Source: SZAS-103 sp038226665 (GTDB lineage Bacteria > Pseudomonadota > Gammaproteobacteria > Xanthomonadales > Xanthomonadaceae). From it: 64,000 nt of DNA. The stretch lies in contig JBBRQI010000002.1 of the NCBI GenBank assembly GCA_038226665.1, positions 205,640-269,639 on the forward strand. The letters are read 5' to 3'. Of this stretch, positions 29,892 through 39,200 are shown piece by piece; positions within the stretch are counted from its first letter, which is position 1; every line of letters starts with the position of its first letter. The position numbers and the translations under genes were made by a program. The notes beneath the pieces were generated by a model. The model saw only the letters and a list, made by a program, of their open reading frames with translations. It searched no databases and was not told the DNA's origin.

Positions 29892-30308
29892 TTACTTCTT
29901 GTCGGCAGCGTCCGAAGCGGTGTCAGCAGCTTTCTTCGCATCGTTCTTGGCATCCTTCGCGACGTCGGCCGACATCTTCGCGGAATCGGCGGCGTTTGAA
30001 GCGGCCATCGAGTCCGAAGAGGCCGAAGCAGCCATTGCGGCGGCGGAACCAGCAGCTGCAGCGGCGTCGGTCGCGGTGCTGGCGGCGTTCGCAGCGGCAT
30101 CGGCAGCCATCGAGGCGGCAGAAGCGGCCGGGGCACCGGCGTTAGCGGCGTCGCTGGCGGCCATGGCGGCGTCACCGGCGGCGGAGTTAGCGGCAGCGGC
30201 GGCGTCCTGGGCAGCGGAAGCGGAATCGGCGGCCTTGTCGGCGTTCGAATTGCAGGCAGCCAGCGTCAGGCCGAGGGCCACAGCGAGCAGGGTCTTGTTG
30301 ATGGACAT
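29892..30308 (-). CDS. Alanine-rich lipoprotein, paralog-like neighbour
   Basis: 138 residues from the ATG at 30308, preceded by GAGGAAG. Lipobox TLAAC (Cys18 or so) then an Ala/Asp/Ser-rich chain of roughly 120 residues with repeated AA-containing steps and no cysteines beyond the lipobox. Like its neighbour, it looks helical and extended. The pair share leader architecture and composition but not obvious identical stretches, so common origin is possible rather than shown. Confidence 0.75.
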   Translation of the reverse strand: MSINKTLLAVALGLTLAACNSNADKAADSASAAQDAAAAANSAAGDAAMAASDAANAGAPAASAASMAADAAANAASTATDAAAAAGSAAAMAASASSDSMAASNAADSAKMSADVAKDAKNDAKKAADTASDAADKK

Positions 30309-30431
30309 GTGCACTTCCTCAGTTTAATTATGGGGTGTTATGTGAAATCTTGGGCACGCGCGCAGCGCGCACGTCCCTACATGATCGCATGTTGCGTTCA
30401 TGTGTCAAGACAGCAAGGCATCCTATGTCAC

Positions 30432-31613
30432 TCAATGTTCAGGAATCTCGACTGCGATCGCAGTCGCTTCGCCACCGCCGATGCATAGAGCAGCCACGCC
30501 ACGACGCAAGCCGCGCTGACGCAAAGCGTTGACTAGAGTGACCACCAGGCGTGCGCCGGTTGCTCCGATCGGATGACCCATCGCGGTCGCGCCGCCGTTC
30601 ACGTTGAGCTTTTCGTGCGGAATGCCGAGATCCTTGATCGGTGCCATCGCGACGACGGCGAACGCCTCGTTGACCTCGAACAGGTCGACATCGGCAACCT
30701 TCCAGCCGACCTTGTCCAGCAGATTCTGGATCGCGCTGACCGGCGCGGTCGTGAACCACTCCGGCTGCTGCGCATGGGTCGCGTGGCCGACGATGCGCGC
30801 CAGTGGTTTCAGACCGCGCTTGTTCGCTTCGTCTTCACTGATGAGGATCGTTGCGGCCGCGCCGTCGGAGATGCTCGACGAGCTTGCCGCGGTGACCGTT
30901 CCATCCTTGCGGAACGCGGCTTTCAGGGTCGGGATCTTGGCGATGTCGGACTTGCCTGGCTGCTCGTCGGTCGCGAACTCGACATCGCCCTTGCGCGTGG
31001 ACACCTTGACCGGAACGATTTCATCGGCGAATGCACCGGACCCGATCGCAGCCTGCGCGCGCCTCACCGACTCGATCGCGAAGGCGTCCTGGTGCTCGCG
31101 GGTGAAGCCGTATTTATCGGCGGTCGCGTCGGCGAACACGCCCATCGACAGCCCGTCGTAGGGATTGGTCAGGCCATCCCAAGCCATGTGGTCGAGCAAT
31201 TCGCCGCTGCCGTAGCGGATGCCGATGCGCGAACCCTTGATCAGGTGCGGCGCATTGGTCATGGATTCCATGCCGCCAGCGACGACGATCTCCGCAGACC
31301 CCGCTTTGATCATGTCGTGGCCCAGCATGATCGCCTTCATCCCCGAACCGCAGACCTTGTTGAGGGTCGTGCAGGCGGCGGATTTCGGCAGCCCGGCGGC
31401 GAGCGCGGCTTGGCGCGCGGGCGCTTGGCCGAGACCGGCCGGCAGCACGCAGCCCATCAGCACTTCGTTGACGTCATCGGCTGCGATGCCGGACTGCGCG
31501 AGCGCAGCACCGATCGCGGTCGCGCCCAGGACAGTGGTCGGAACGCCGGTGAACTGGCCGAGGAATGAACCGATGGCGGTGCGTTTGGCACCGACGATCA
31601 CCACATGCGTCAT
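30432..31613 (-). CDS. atoB: Acetyl-CoA acetyltransferase (thiolase)
   Basis: 393 residues. Nucleophilic cysteine in NKVCGSGMKA (Cys88), the His motif NVNGGATAMGHPIGATG near residue 345 and the C-terminal CIGGGEATAI. Degradative and biosynthetic thiolases look alike; the match is to acetoacetyl-CoA thiolase. Near HMG-CoA lyase and the liu genes it can convert acetoacetyl-CoA to two acetyl-CoA. It is the next minus-strand gene upstream of the lipoproteins. Confidence 0.94.
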   Translation of the reverse strand: MTHVVIVGAKRTAIGSFLGQFTGVPTTVLGATAIGAALAQSGIAADDVNEVLMGCVLPAGLGQAPARQAALAAGLPKSAACTTLNKVCGSGMKAIMLGHDMIKAGSAEIVVAGGMESMTNAPHLIKGSRIGIRYGSGELLDHMAWDGLTNPYDGLSMGVFADATADKYGFTREHQDAFAIESVRRAQAAIGSGAFADEIVPVKVSTRKGDVEFATDEQPGKSDIAKIPTLKAAFRKDGTVTAASSSSISDGAAATILISEDEANKRGLKPLARIVGHATHAQQPEWFTTAPVSAIQNLLDKVGWKVADVDLFEVNEAFAVVAMAPIKDLGIPHEKLNVNGGATAMGHPIGATGARLVVTLVNALRQRGLRRGVAALCIGGGEATAIAVEIPEH

Positions 31614-31707
31614 GACAGATGCTCCGGGTCGAAAGGCCGGCGAGATAGCCGGCGGATTGTGAATGGCGAACCAGCATCATACGGCTACGTGTTGCAGTGC
31701 GGCAAAC

Positions 31708-31725
31708 CAAAGGGGTCAGCTTTAT
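31708..31725. repeat. Short copy of the GGGGTCAG repeat motif
   Basis: AAAGGGGTCAGCTTTATG resembles the hairpin arm found after the pycC gene, and it lies between the thiolase and the isovaleryl-CoA dehydrogenase genes. The other arm is not evident, so it is at most a degenerate copy. Confidence 0.3.
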
Positions 31726-31799
31726 GCCGTTGAACAATGAGTGACTGATCAACATGCGCGGGAGTTCGATACGGTGTGCAAGCGCTGTCGTCCGCGCTA

Positions 31800-32957
31800 T
31801 CAATCTTTCTCGTTGAACAACTCGCGCCCGATCAGCATGCGGCGGATTTCGTTCGTGCCTGCGCCGATCGCGTAGAGCTTGGCGTCGCGCAGGATGCGCC
31901 CCGTCGGGTATTCATTGATGTAGCCGTTGCCGCCGAGCGCCTGGATGCCTTCGAGCGCGACCTGCACGGCTGCTTCGGATGCATGCAGCAGGCACGAAGC
32001 CGCATCGACGCGCGAGCGATGGCCCGCATCGAAATCGCGCGCAACCTGATAGGCGAATGCGCGCGAGGATTGCAGCGCGGTGTACATGTCGGCGATCTTG
32101 GCCTGCATGATGCCGAACGTGCCGATGGCGACATCGAACTGCTTGCGCTCGCGTATATAGGGCAGGGCGCTATCGAGTGCGGCTTGCATCAGGCCCAACG
32201 GTCCGCCGGTCAGCACCAGCCGCTCGGTGTTCAGGCCCGACATCAGCACTTTCACGCCGTGATGGACTTCGCCCAGCACGTTCGCTGCGGGAATCGCGCA
32301 ATCCAAGAACACCAGCTCGCAGGTGTTCGATCCGCGCATGCCAAGCTTGTCGAGCTTCTGCGCGGTCGTGAAACCGGGCATGCCGCGTTCGACGATAAAC
32401 GCGGTCATGCATTTGCTGCCGGCTTCCTTGCCCGCAGTGCGCATGTAGACGACCAGCACGTCGGCTTCGGGACCGTTGGTGATCCACATCTTGCTGCCAT
32501 TCGCGATCCACTGGCCGTCGCGAAGCTCCGCGCGGCATTGCATCGAGCCGACGACGTCGGACCCTGCACCCGGCTCGCTCATCGCAAGCGCGCCTTTCCA
32601 TTCGCCCGTGCACAATTTCGGCAAATACTTTTCGCGCTGCGCGTGGCTGCCGTTGTGGTAAAGGTTCTGCACGCACAGGTTCGAGTGCGCGCCGTAACTC
32701 AATCCCACAGAACCCGACGCGCGCGAGATTTCCTCCATCGCCACCAGGTGGGCGAGGAAGCCCATATGCGAGCCGCCGAACTCGCTCGGGATCGCGATCC
32801 CGAGCAGGCCCATCGCGCCGAGCTTTTCCCACAGGTCCGACGGGAACAGGTTGTCGTGGTCGATCTGTTCCGCGCGCGGCGCGATTTCCGCGTCCGCGAA
32901 TCGACGCACCGCGTCGCGCAGTGCATCGATGTCCTCGCCGAGCGAAAAGGTCCTCAT
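31800..32957 (-). CDS. liuA: Isovaleryl-CoA dehydrogenase
   Basis: 385 residues, acyl-CoA dehydrogenase fold. The segment NTERLVLTGGPLG contains the Glu that acts as catalytic base in isovaleryl-CoA dehydrogenases; most other acyl-CoA dehydrogenases carry the base elsewhere. Also seen are MSEPGAGSDV (FAD/substrate loop) and the C-terminal GAGTNEIRR. It oxidises isovaleryl-CoA in leucine catabolism, passing electrons to ETF. It starts three bases after the leucine-dehydrogenase stop, suggesting an operon. Confidence 0.95.
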   Translation of the reverse strand: MRTFSLGEDIDALRDAVRRFADAEIAPRAEQIDHDNLFPSDLWEKLGAMGLLGIAIPSEFGGSHMGFLAHLVAMEEISRASGSVGLSYGAHSNLCVQNLYHNGSHAQREKYLPKLCTGEWKGALAMSEPGAGSDVVGSMQCRAELRDGQWIANGSKMWITNGPEADVLVVYMRTAGKEAGSKCMTAFIVERGMPGFTTAQKLDKLGMRGSNTCELVFLDCAIPAANVLGEVHHGVKVLMSGLNTERLVLTGGPLGLMQAALDSALPYIRERKQFDVAIGTFGIMQAKIADMYTALQSSRAFAYQVARDFDAGHRSRVDAASCLLHASEAAVQVALEGIQALGGNGYINEYPTGRILRDAKLYAIGAGTNEIRRMLIGRELFNEKD

Positions 32958-32960
32958 GGG

Positions 32961-34058
32961 TCAGCCGTGACGCATGCGGCCAAGGAAACGCGGCGTGCCC
33001 ATGTAGGGCAGCTTCACGCGACCGATCAGGTCGATGCGTTCCTCCGCCATGCGGTCGGCGGCCTTGTAGGTCGGGATGTTGTCGCGCTCGGCGATCTGGA
33101 AGATCTTGCCGAGGTTGTAATAGATCGTGCGCATCATCCGCATCGCGCGCTCGCGGTTATAGCCGTCGATCTCCAGCGAGACGTTCATCAGGCCGCCGGC
33201 GTTCACCGCGTAGTCGGGCGCATACAGCATGCCGCGCGCGGACAGTTCGTCGCCGATCGCTTCGGTCGCGAGCTGGTTGTTCGCCGCGCCGCAGATGATC
33301 GAGCACTTCAGGCGCGGCAGGGTCTGTTCGTTGACGGTGCCGCCCAGCGCGCACGGCGAATACACGTCCGCATCGGTGTCGTAGATCGCATCCAGCGACA
33401 CCGCCTCGGCGCCGTAGTCGTCGACCGCTTTTTGCACCAGCGTCTGGTTGATGTCGGTGACATAGACCTTCGCGCCCTGTTCGCGCAGCAGCTTGATGAA
33501 CTGCATGCCGACATGGCCAGCACCCTGCACGGCATAGGAGAACTTGCCGACTTCCTCGTGCCCATGCTTGAACTGCAGGGCAGCCATCAGGCCCTGCAGC
33601 GTGCCGTAGGCGGTGAACGGCGACGGATCGCCCGAACCGCCATGCACCTGGTGCACGCCGGTCACATAGTCGGTTTCGCGGAACACGTATTCCATGTCGT
33701 TGACATCGATGCCGACGTCCTCGGCAGTGATGTAGCGGCCGTTGAGCGAGTTCACGAAACGACCGAACGCGCGGAACAGCGCTTCGGACTTGTCCTTGTT
33801 CGGGTCGCCCCAGATGACCGCCTTACCACCGCCGAGGTTGAGGCCCGACACCGCCGCCTTGTAGGTCATGCCACGCGAAAGGCGCAGAACGTCGTTCAAT
33901 GCTTCCTGTTCGGATGCATAGGGCCACATGCGCAGGCCGCCGAGAGCCGGGCCAAGCACGCTGTTGTGGATCGCAATGATGGCCTTGAGGCCGGCATCGG
34001 CGTTGTGGCAGAACACGACTTCCTCATGGCCAGTCTTGGCGAGGGTTTCGAAAATCAT
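32961..34058 (-). CDS. ldh: Leucine dehydrogenase (Glu/Leu/Phe/Val dehydrogenase family)
   Basis: 365 residues. Substrate-binding GPALGGLRMW and the catalytic Lys region GLNLGGGKAVI, then an NAD-binding domain with GAGHVGMQ. The length and motifs fit leucine (branched-chain) dehydrogenase rather than glutamate dehydrogenase. It deaminates leucine to 4-methyl-2-oxopentanoate, the first step of the pathway. A branched-chain keto-acid dehydrogenase would be needed next but is not in the window. It is directly upstream of liuA. Confidence 0.93.
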   Translation of the reverse strand: MIFETLAKTGHEEVVFCHNADAGLKAIIAIHNSVLGPALGGLRMWPYASEQEALNDVLRLSRGMTYKAAVSGLNLGGGKAVIWGDPNKDKSEALFRAFGRFVNSLNGRYITAEDVGIDVNDMEYVFRETDYVTGVHQVHGGSGDPSPFTAYGTLQGLMAALQFKHGHEEVGKFSYAVQGAGHVGMQFIKLLREQGAKVYVTDINQTLVQKAVDDYGAEAVSLDAIYDTDADVYSPCALGGTVNEQTLPRLKCSIICGAANNQLATEAIGDELSARGMLYAPDYAVNAGGLMNVSLEIDGYNRERAMRMMRTIYYNLGKIFQIAERDNIPTYKAADRMAEERIDLIGRVKLPYMGTPRFLGRMRHG

Positions 34059-34243
34059 TGCGGACTCCGGGTGGATGATGTGCGACGGATGGGCAGCCTG
34101 TCGGCCACCGATGACCCGTCAGCGGGACGGGAAGCCGGGCATTTTATCCCACAGTGGCATCGCCCGTCGTGTATCTGCATATATGTCTCGGCAGCCCTTC
34201 GTCGACGAGAACAGGCTCGCGTTCGCAGGTCATCTTGAATAGC

Positions 34244-34270
34244 AAAAAAACCCCGGCCGAAGCCGGGGTT
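34244..34270 (-). terminator. Rho-independent terminator of the large YXWGXW gene
   Basis: On the minus strand a 9-bp GC-rich stem (34249-34257 with 34262-34270) closes a TTCG loop and leads into seven T. It lies 29 bp past the stop at 34299. Confidence 0.9.
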
Positions 34271-34298
34271 GATGATCGCGGTTTCCATGCCGGCAAAC

Positions 34299-35432
34299 TC
34301 AACCCTGCTGCTGCCGCCAGTGCCCTTGTTCAAGATGCCACCCGCCGCGCGGACCTTGTACCCAGCGGTGCCGTACCCAGACAAAACCCGGCCGCGCGGA
34401 GACGTAAGCGCCTCCAACCCACGCATAGCGACTTCCATCCCATTGCCAGTAACCAGGCGTCCAGACCTGCCCGGGACGGGCGACAACCGGCTCGATGCGC
34501 GGTGCGGGGGGCGCGACAAAGTTGGGTCCGTTACCAATTTTGCCGCCAGGTCCGTTGTCGGGTGGTCCCGCATCGCGCGGCACCCAATGGCCCTGATCGA
34601 AGCGCCAGCCACCATCGGGGCCGCGCTCCCAACGTCCTGGCGTCCACATGAATCCTGGCCTTGCGGAGACATAGGAGCCCGCGACCCATGCGTAACGATT
34701 TCCGTTCCTTTGCCAATAGCCGGGTGTCCAGACAAAGCCAGGCCGTTGGACGGGCGTTTCATGGCGCGGCGGGGGAGGAGGCATGTTGATATCTCCATCG
34801 CCATGCGGGCTCGTGCTTCCACCGGGTGGGAAACGCGGCGGCGCACCCTGGCCGAGCGGAACCCAATAACCTGCACGGAAGCGCCAGCCACGATGCGGGT
34901 CCTGATCCCAGCGACCTGGTGCCCAATCGAACCCCGGGCGTGCCGATACATAGGAGCCACCAACCCAGACGTGGTGCCGGTCATTGTTGTCCCAGCGCCA
35001 GTAGCCCGGAGTCCATACATAGCCAGGTCGTGGGACGATTCGTTCAAACCGTACCGGCGGTGGGGCAGTCTCGACAATGATTTCCGATTGCGAGGACGTG
35101 TCGCCATAGCCGGGCGGTGGAGGAGGGTAGTTGCCATAGCCATCTGGCGGCGGGGAGTTGCCGACATCCCCGGTCGGCGCGCGCGATCTGTCGACGCCCG
35201 CTGTTGCTGGCTGTTGGCGATGGGCGCGCTCGTGATGCTGCACGGTTGCGGTGTCTGCATTCGCTGCTGGCGAAGAGGTCGCAGGTGGCGGATAGGCTGC
35301 GTCTGCGGGTGCGGCCGGTAGAGGCTGGGGGGCTGCCGTGGTATCTACCGGAGGAGGAGCCGTATTCGTGCACCCGCCGGCAGCGATACCAAAGCCGAGC
35401 AGTCCTATCAGCGTCATGTTCCGTATACTCAC
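34299..35432 (-). CDS. YXWGXW-repeat lipoprotein, three modules
   Basis: 377 residues. The start is GTG at 35432 with GGAGAG at 6 bp. A short hydrophobic leader ends in a lipobox-like AGGC. After a Pro-rich linker come three tandem modules of about 57 residues, each built on RPGxxWxPGYW, then a VGGSYVSARPGF-like middle and a GGWxxxxGHW end. The modules are separated by Pro/Gly/Asn linkers. YXWGXW proteins are common in Gram-negative envelopes but have no established function. Its small neighbour has one such module, so internal triplication is likely. Confidence 0.85.
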   Translation of the reverse strand: MSIRNMTLIGLLGFGIAAGGCTNTAPPPVDTTAAPQPLPAAPADAAYPPPATSSPAANADTATVQHHERAHRQQPATAGVDRSRAPTGDVGNSPPPDGYGNYPPPPPGYGDTSSQSEIIVETAPPPVRFERIVPRPGYVWTPGYWRWDNNDRHHVWVGGSYVSARPGFDWAPGRWDQDPHRGWRFRAGYWVPLGQGAPPRFPPGGSTSPHGDGDINMPPPPPRHETPVQRPGFVWTPGYWQRNGNRYAWVAGSYVSARPGFMWTPGRWERGPDGGWRFDQGHWVPRDAGPPDNGPGGKIGNGPNFVAPPAPRIEPVVARPGQVWTPGYWQWDGSRYAWVGGAYVSARPGFVWVRHRWVQGPRGGWHLEQGHWRQQQG

Positions 35433-35587
35433 GATCTACTCTCCATTGCGGATTGAATGCCAGTTGGCACGCACGAGCCTACGCCCCGAAATGTGACTGG
35501 ATACGGAGCAGACAGCATCTCCCCTCGTTTTGGATAGGCTTCGTTCAAGTTGAACATTGTCGAATTCAGGCAGAGTCCCCGCAAATG

Positions 35588-35613
35588 AAAAACCCCGGCT
35601 AAAGCCGGGGTTT
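35588..35613 (-). terminator. Rho-independent terminator of the small YXWGXW gene
   Basis: On the minus strand a stem of about 10 bp (35590-35599 with 35604-35613) closes a TTTA loop and leads into a T-run. It resembles the terminator at 34249 (AACCCCGGC arm), so the two neighbours carry near-identical terminators. Confidence 0.88.
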
Positions 35614-35637
35614 CTGATACTGCGCAGAGACTGAAGC

Positions 35638-35955
35638 TTACCGGCGCCAGTGGCCCGCCAGGAAATGCCAGCCGCCGCGCGGACCTTGCACCCAATGCGC
35701 GGGCTGCCAATGATAGCCTGCGCGTTCGCGCATGTACCTACCACCGTACCAGACATGGCGGCCACCCGCGTAACGGTAATAACCAGGTGCCCATGTATAG
35801 CCCGGCCGCACGACGACACGCTCGTAGCGCGGTGCCGGCGGAGCGACATTCACATCAAGGTCGACAAAGGTACGCGCCTCGGCCGGTGGCGTATAGGTAG
35901 TCCCGGCTGCACCGAGGCAAAGCAATCCGATCAATGCAAGTGTACGAGTCGTCAC
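35638..35955 (-). CDS. YXWGXW-repeat protein, one module
   Basis: 105 residues with a GTG start and GGAG upstream. The N-terminal hydrophobic segment ends near PAEARTF, so it is probably secreted. One module follows: RPGYTWAPGYY, a WYGGRYMRERAGYHW middle and the end GGWHFLAGHW. The end segment WVQGPRGGWHxxxGHWR is nearly the same as that of module 3 in the larger neighbour. It lies upstream of the large gene on the same strand with a terminator between. Confidence 0.82.
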   Translation of the reverse strand: MTTRTLALIGLLCLGAAGTTYTPPAEARTFVDLDVNVAPPAPRYERVVVRPGYTWAPGYYRYAGGRHVWYGGRYMRERAGYHWQPAHWVQGPRGGWHFLAGHWRR

Positions 35956-36257
35956 GATGTTTCTCCGTTCGTGGATAAAGTGCCAATCGGCGTGATGAGA
36001 CTACAACGAGAAACATGACTGGAAGCGAAGCAAAAACCAAAAATCCGACCGAATGCGAGGATTCGTTCAGTTAACTGCAAGTCCAGCAGCCGCCTTGGCA
36101 ACCGTACCGAACTCAGCAAGAGGCCAACCATTTTTTTTCGCCGACAAGTACGGGGAGGCCGCGTGCCGGATGCGCAGGTTCGGCACACCAGGGGTGCATG
36201 CCATGGGCGCGCGTTACAATCGGGCCATCCCTTTCGCACGCCGACATCGGAGAACCG

Positions 36258-39200
36258 ATGAGCACGCCCAGTCTTTCAACGCTAGACCGCGACAATGTGC
36301 CCGCCGCCGACGCCAACGTCGAAACGAGTCCATTGCGTTTCGTGACCGCGGCGAGCCTGTTCGACGGTCACGACGCCGCGATCAACATCATGCGCCGGCT
36401 CATCCAGGCGCAGGGCGCGGAGGTGATCCATCTCGGCCACAACCGCAGCGTCGAGGACGTCGTGCGTGCCGCGCTGCACGAGGACGCCGACGCGATAGCG
36501 CTGTCGAGCTACCAGGGCGGCCACGTCGAATACTTCAAGTACATGGTCGACATGCTGCGCGAACGCGGCGCCGGCCACATCCGCGTGTTCGGCGGCGGCG
36601 GCGGCACGATCACGCCCGAGGAAATCCGCGAGCTCGAGGCCTACGGCGTCGAGCGCATCTACCATCCGAACGACGGCATGAAGATGGGCCTCGTCGAGAT
36701 GATCGAGGATGTGGTCAAGCGCGCCGCCGACGCGCGTGACAGTGGCGCGAAGAAAGTTTCGCGCGAACACACGCAGCCCGGGATGGACGACGAAATCGGC
36801 ATTGGCCGCGTTCTCAGCGCCATCGAGGACGGCACGTATCCGGAATCCGAACTCGCGCACTTGCGCAAGCAATGGCAGCTGGCGGGCGGAAAGACGCCGG
36901 TCATCGGCATCACCGGCACCGGCGGCGCGGGCAAGTCCTCGGTCACCGATGAATTGCTGAACCGTTTCCTCGCAAGTTTCCCGAAGATGCGCATCGCGGT
37001 GATCTCGGTCGACCCCACCCGTCGCCGCAGCGGTGGCGCCTTGCTCGGCGACCGTATCCGCATGAATTCGTTGCGCAGCCATCGCGTCTACATGCGTTCG
37101 ATGGCGACGCGCCGGCAGAACGTCGCGACCAATGCCGTGTTGAAGGACTGCATCGGTTTCCTGAAAAGCCTCGACTATGACCTTGTGATCGTCGAGACCG
37201 CAGGCATTGGTCAGTCGGATTCGGAGATCGTCGATCTCGTCGATTTCCCGATGTACGTGATGACGTCCGACTACGGCGCGGCGAGCCAGCTCGAAAAGAT
37301 CGACATGGTGGACTTCGCCGAACTCATCGTCCTCAACAAATACGACAAGCGCGGCGCGGAAGACGCGCTGCGCGACGTTCGCAAGCAATGGAAGCGCAAC
37401 CGCGTCGCGTTCAAGACCGCGGATGCCGATGTTCCTGTCTACCCAACCATCGCCAGCCAGTTCAACGACCCCGGCATCAGCTGGATGTTCGCGAACCTAT
37501 GCCGGTTGTTGCGCGAGAAACTGCATCTGCCAGCGGAAAAGTGGACGCCGCATCTCGACACCACATTGAAGGAACCGCGCGCGACTGTGCTGATTCCCGG
37601 CGCGCGTGCGCGCTATCTCGCCGAGATTGCGGAGCAGGGCAGGTCGATCAACGCGGGCATCGACAAACAGGCCGAGGCCGCCGACCGCGCGCAGGCGTTC
37701 TGGCAAGCGTTGCATGAAATCGGAGACGACAAACTACCGAAGCAACTCGCGCTATTCGACATCGAAGCGCTGGGTGAAGGCGATGACAAATCGTTGCGCA
37801 CCCTGCGCCAGCGTTACAACGACGCCGTCCAGGCGCTCTCGTCCGAATCGTTGAAGCTGCTGCGCGAATGGCCGGCGCGGTTGAAGTCGATCACCGATGA
37901 CGTCACCGAATACGAAGTGCGCGGCAAGAAGATCCGCGTCGAGAACTACCGCGATTCGCTGTCGCACCAGAAGATCCCGAAGATCGCCGCGCCGACCTAC
38001 AAATCCTGGGGCGAACTGCTGACCTTCCTCGGCAAGGAAAACCTGCCGGGCAGTTATCCGTACACCGGCGGCGTCTATCCGTATCGCCGCACCGGCGAGG
38101 ATCCGATCCGCATGTTTGCAGGCGAGGGCACGCCCGAGCGCACCAACCGCCGCTTCCATTACCTCAGCGTCGGCCAGCCGGCGGTGCGCCTGTCCACTGC
38201 GTTCGACAGCGTCACGCTGTACGGCGAAGACCCCGCGCCGCGCCCGGACATCTACGGCAAGATCGGCAACTCCGGCGTCAACATCCCGACCCTCGACGAC
38301 ATGAAGAAGCTGTATTCCGGCTTCGACCTGTGCGCGCCGACCACGTCGGTATCGATGACGATCAACGGCCCCGCGCCGATGATCCTCGCGATGTTCATGA
38401 ACACCGCGATCGACCAGCAGGTGGAGAAATACCTGCGCGCCGACGACGCGCACTGGGCCGATGCGCAACGGAAGATCGACGCGTTCTTTGATGGCAAACC
38501 CAGGTCGATCTATTTCGGCGACCTGCCGCCAAGCAACAACGGACTCGGCCTCGCATTGCTCGGCATCACCGGCGACCAACTCGTCGATGCCGAGACCTAC
38601 GCGCGCATCAAGGGCGAAACCCTGCGCAGCGTGCGCGGCACCGTGCAGGCCGACATCCTCAAGGAAGACCAGGCGCAGAACACCTGCATCTTCAGCACCG
38701 AATTCGCGCTGCGCATGATGGGCGACATCCAGCAGTACTTCGTCGACCAGAAAGTGCGCAATTTCTATTCGGTGTCGATCAGCGGATACCACATCGCCGA
38801 AGCCGGGGCTAACCCGATCAGCCAGCTCGCTTTCACCCTGTCGAACGGTTTCACCATCGTCGAGTACTACCTCGCGCGTGGCATGAAGATCGACGACTTC
38901 GCGCCGAACCTGTCGTTCTTCTTTAGCAACGGCATGGACCCGGAATACACCGTGATCGGCCGCGTCGCGCGGCGCATCTGGGCGCGCGCGATGCGCGAGC
39001 GCTACGGCGCCGACCCGCGCAGCCAGATGATGAAGTACCACATCCAGACCAGCGGCCGTTCGCTGCACGCGCAGGAAATCCAGTTCAACGACATCCGCAC
39101 CACCCTGCAGGCGCTGTACGCACTGTTCGACAACTGCAACTCGCTGCACACCAATGCCTACGACGAGGCGATCACCACCCCGACCGAAGAAAGCGTGCGC

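Noticed and set aside
29892..30308. CRISPR or tandem DNA repeat in the alanine-rich lipoprotein gene
   Set aside because: GCN codons give low-complexity DNA, but there is no regular spacer-repeat pattern; it is coding.
35956..36257. Cobalamin riboswitch before icmF
   Set aside because: No B12-box-like segment or long paired leader could be seen; only a TACAAT hexamer was noted.
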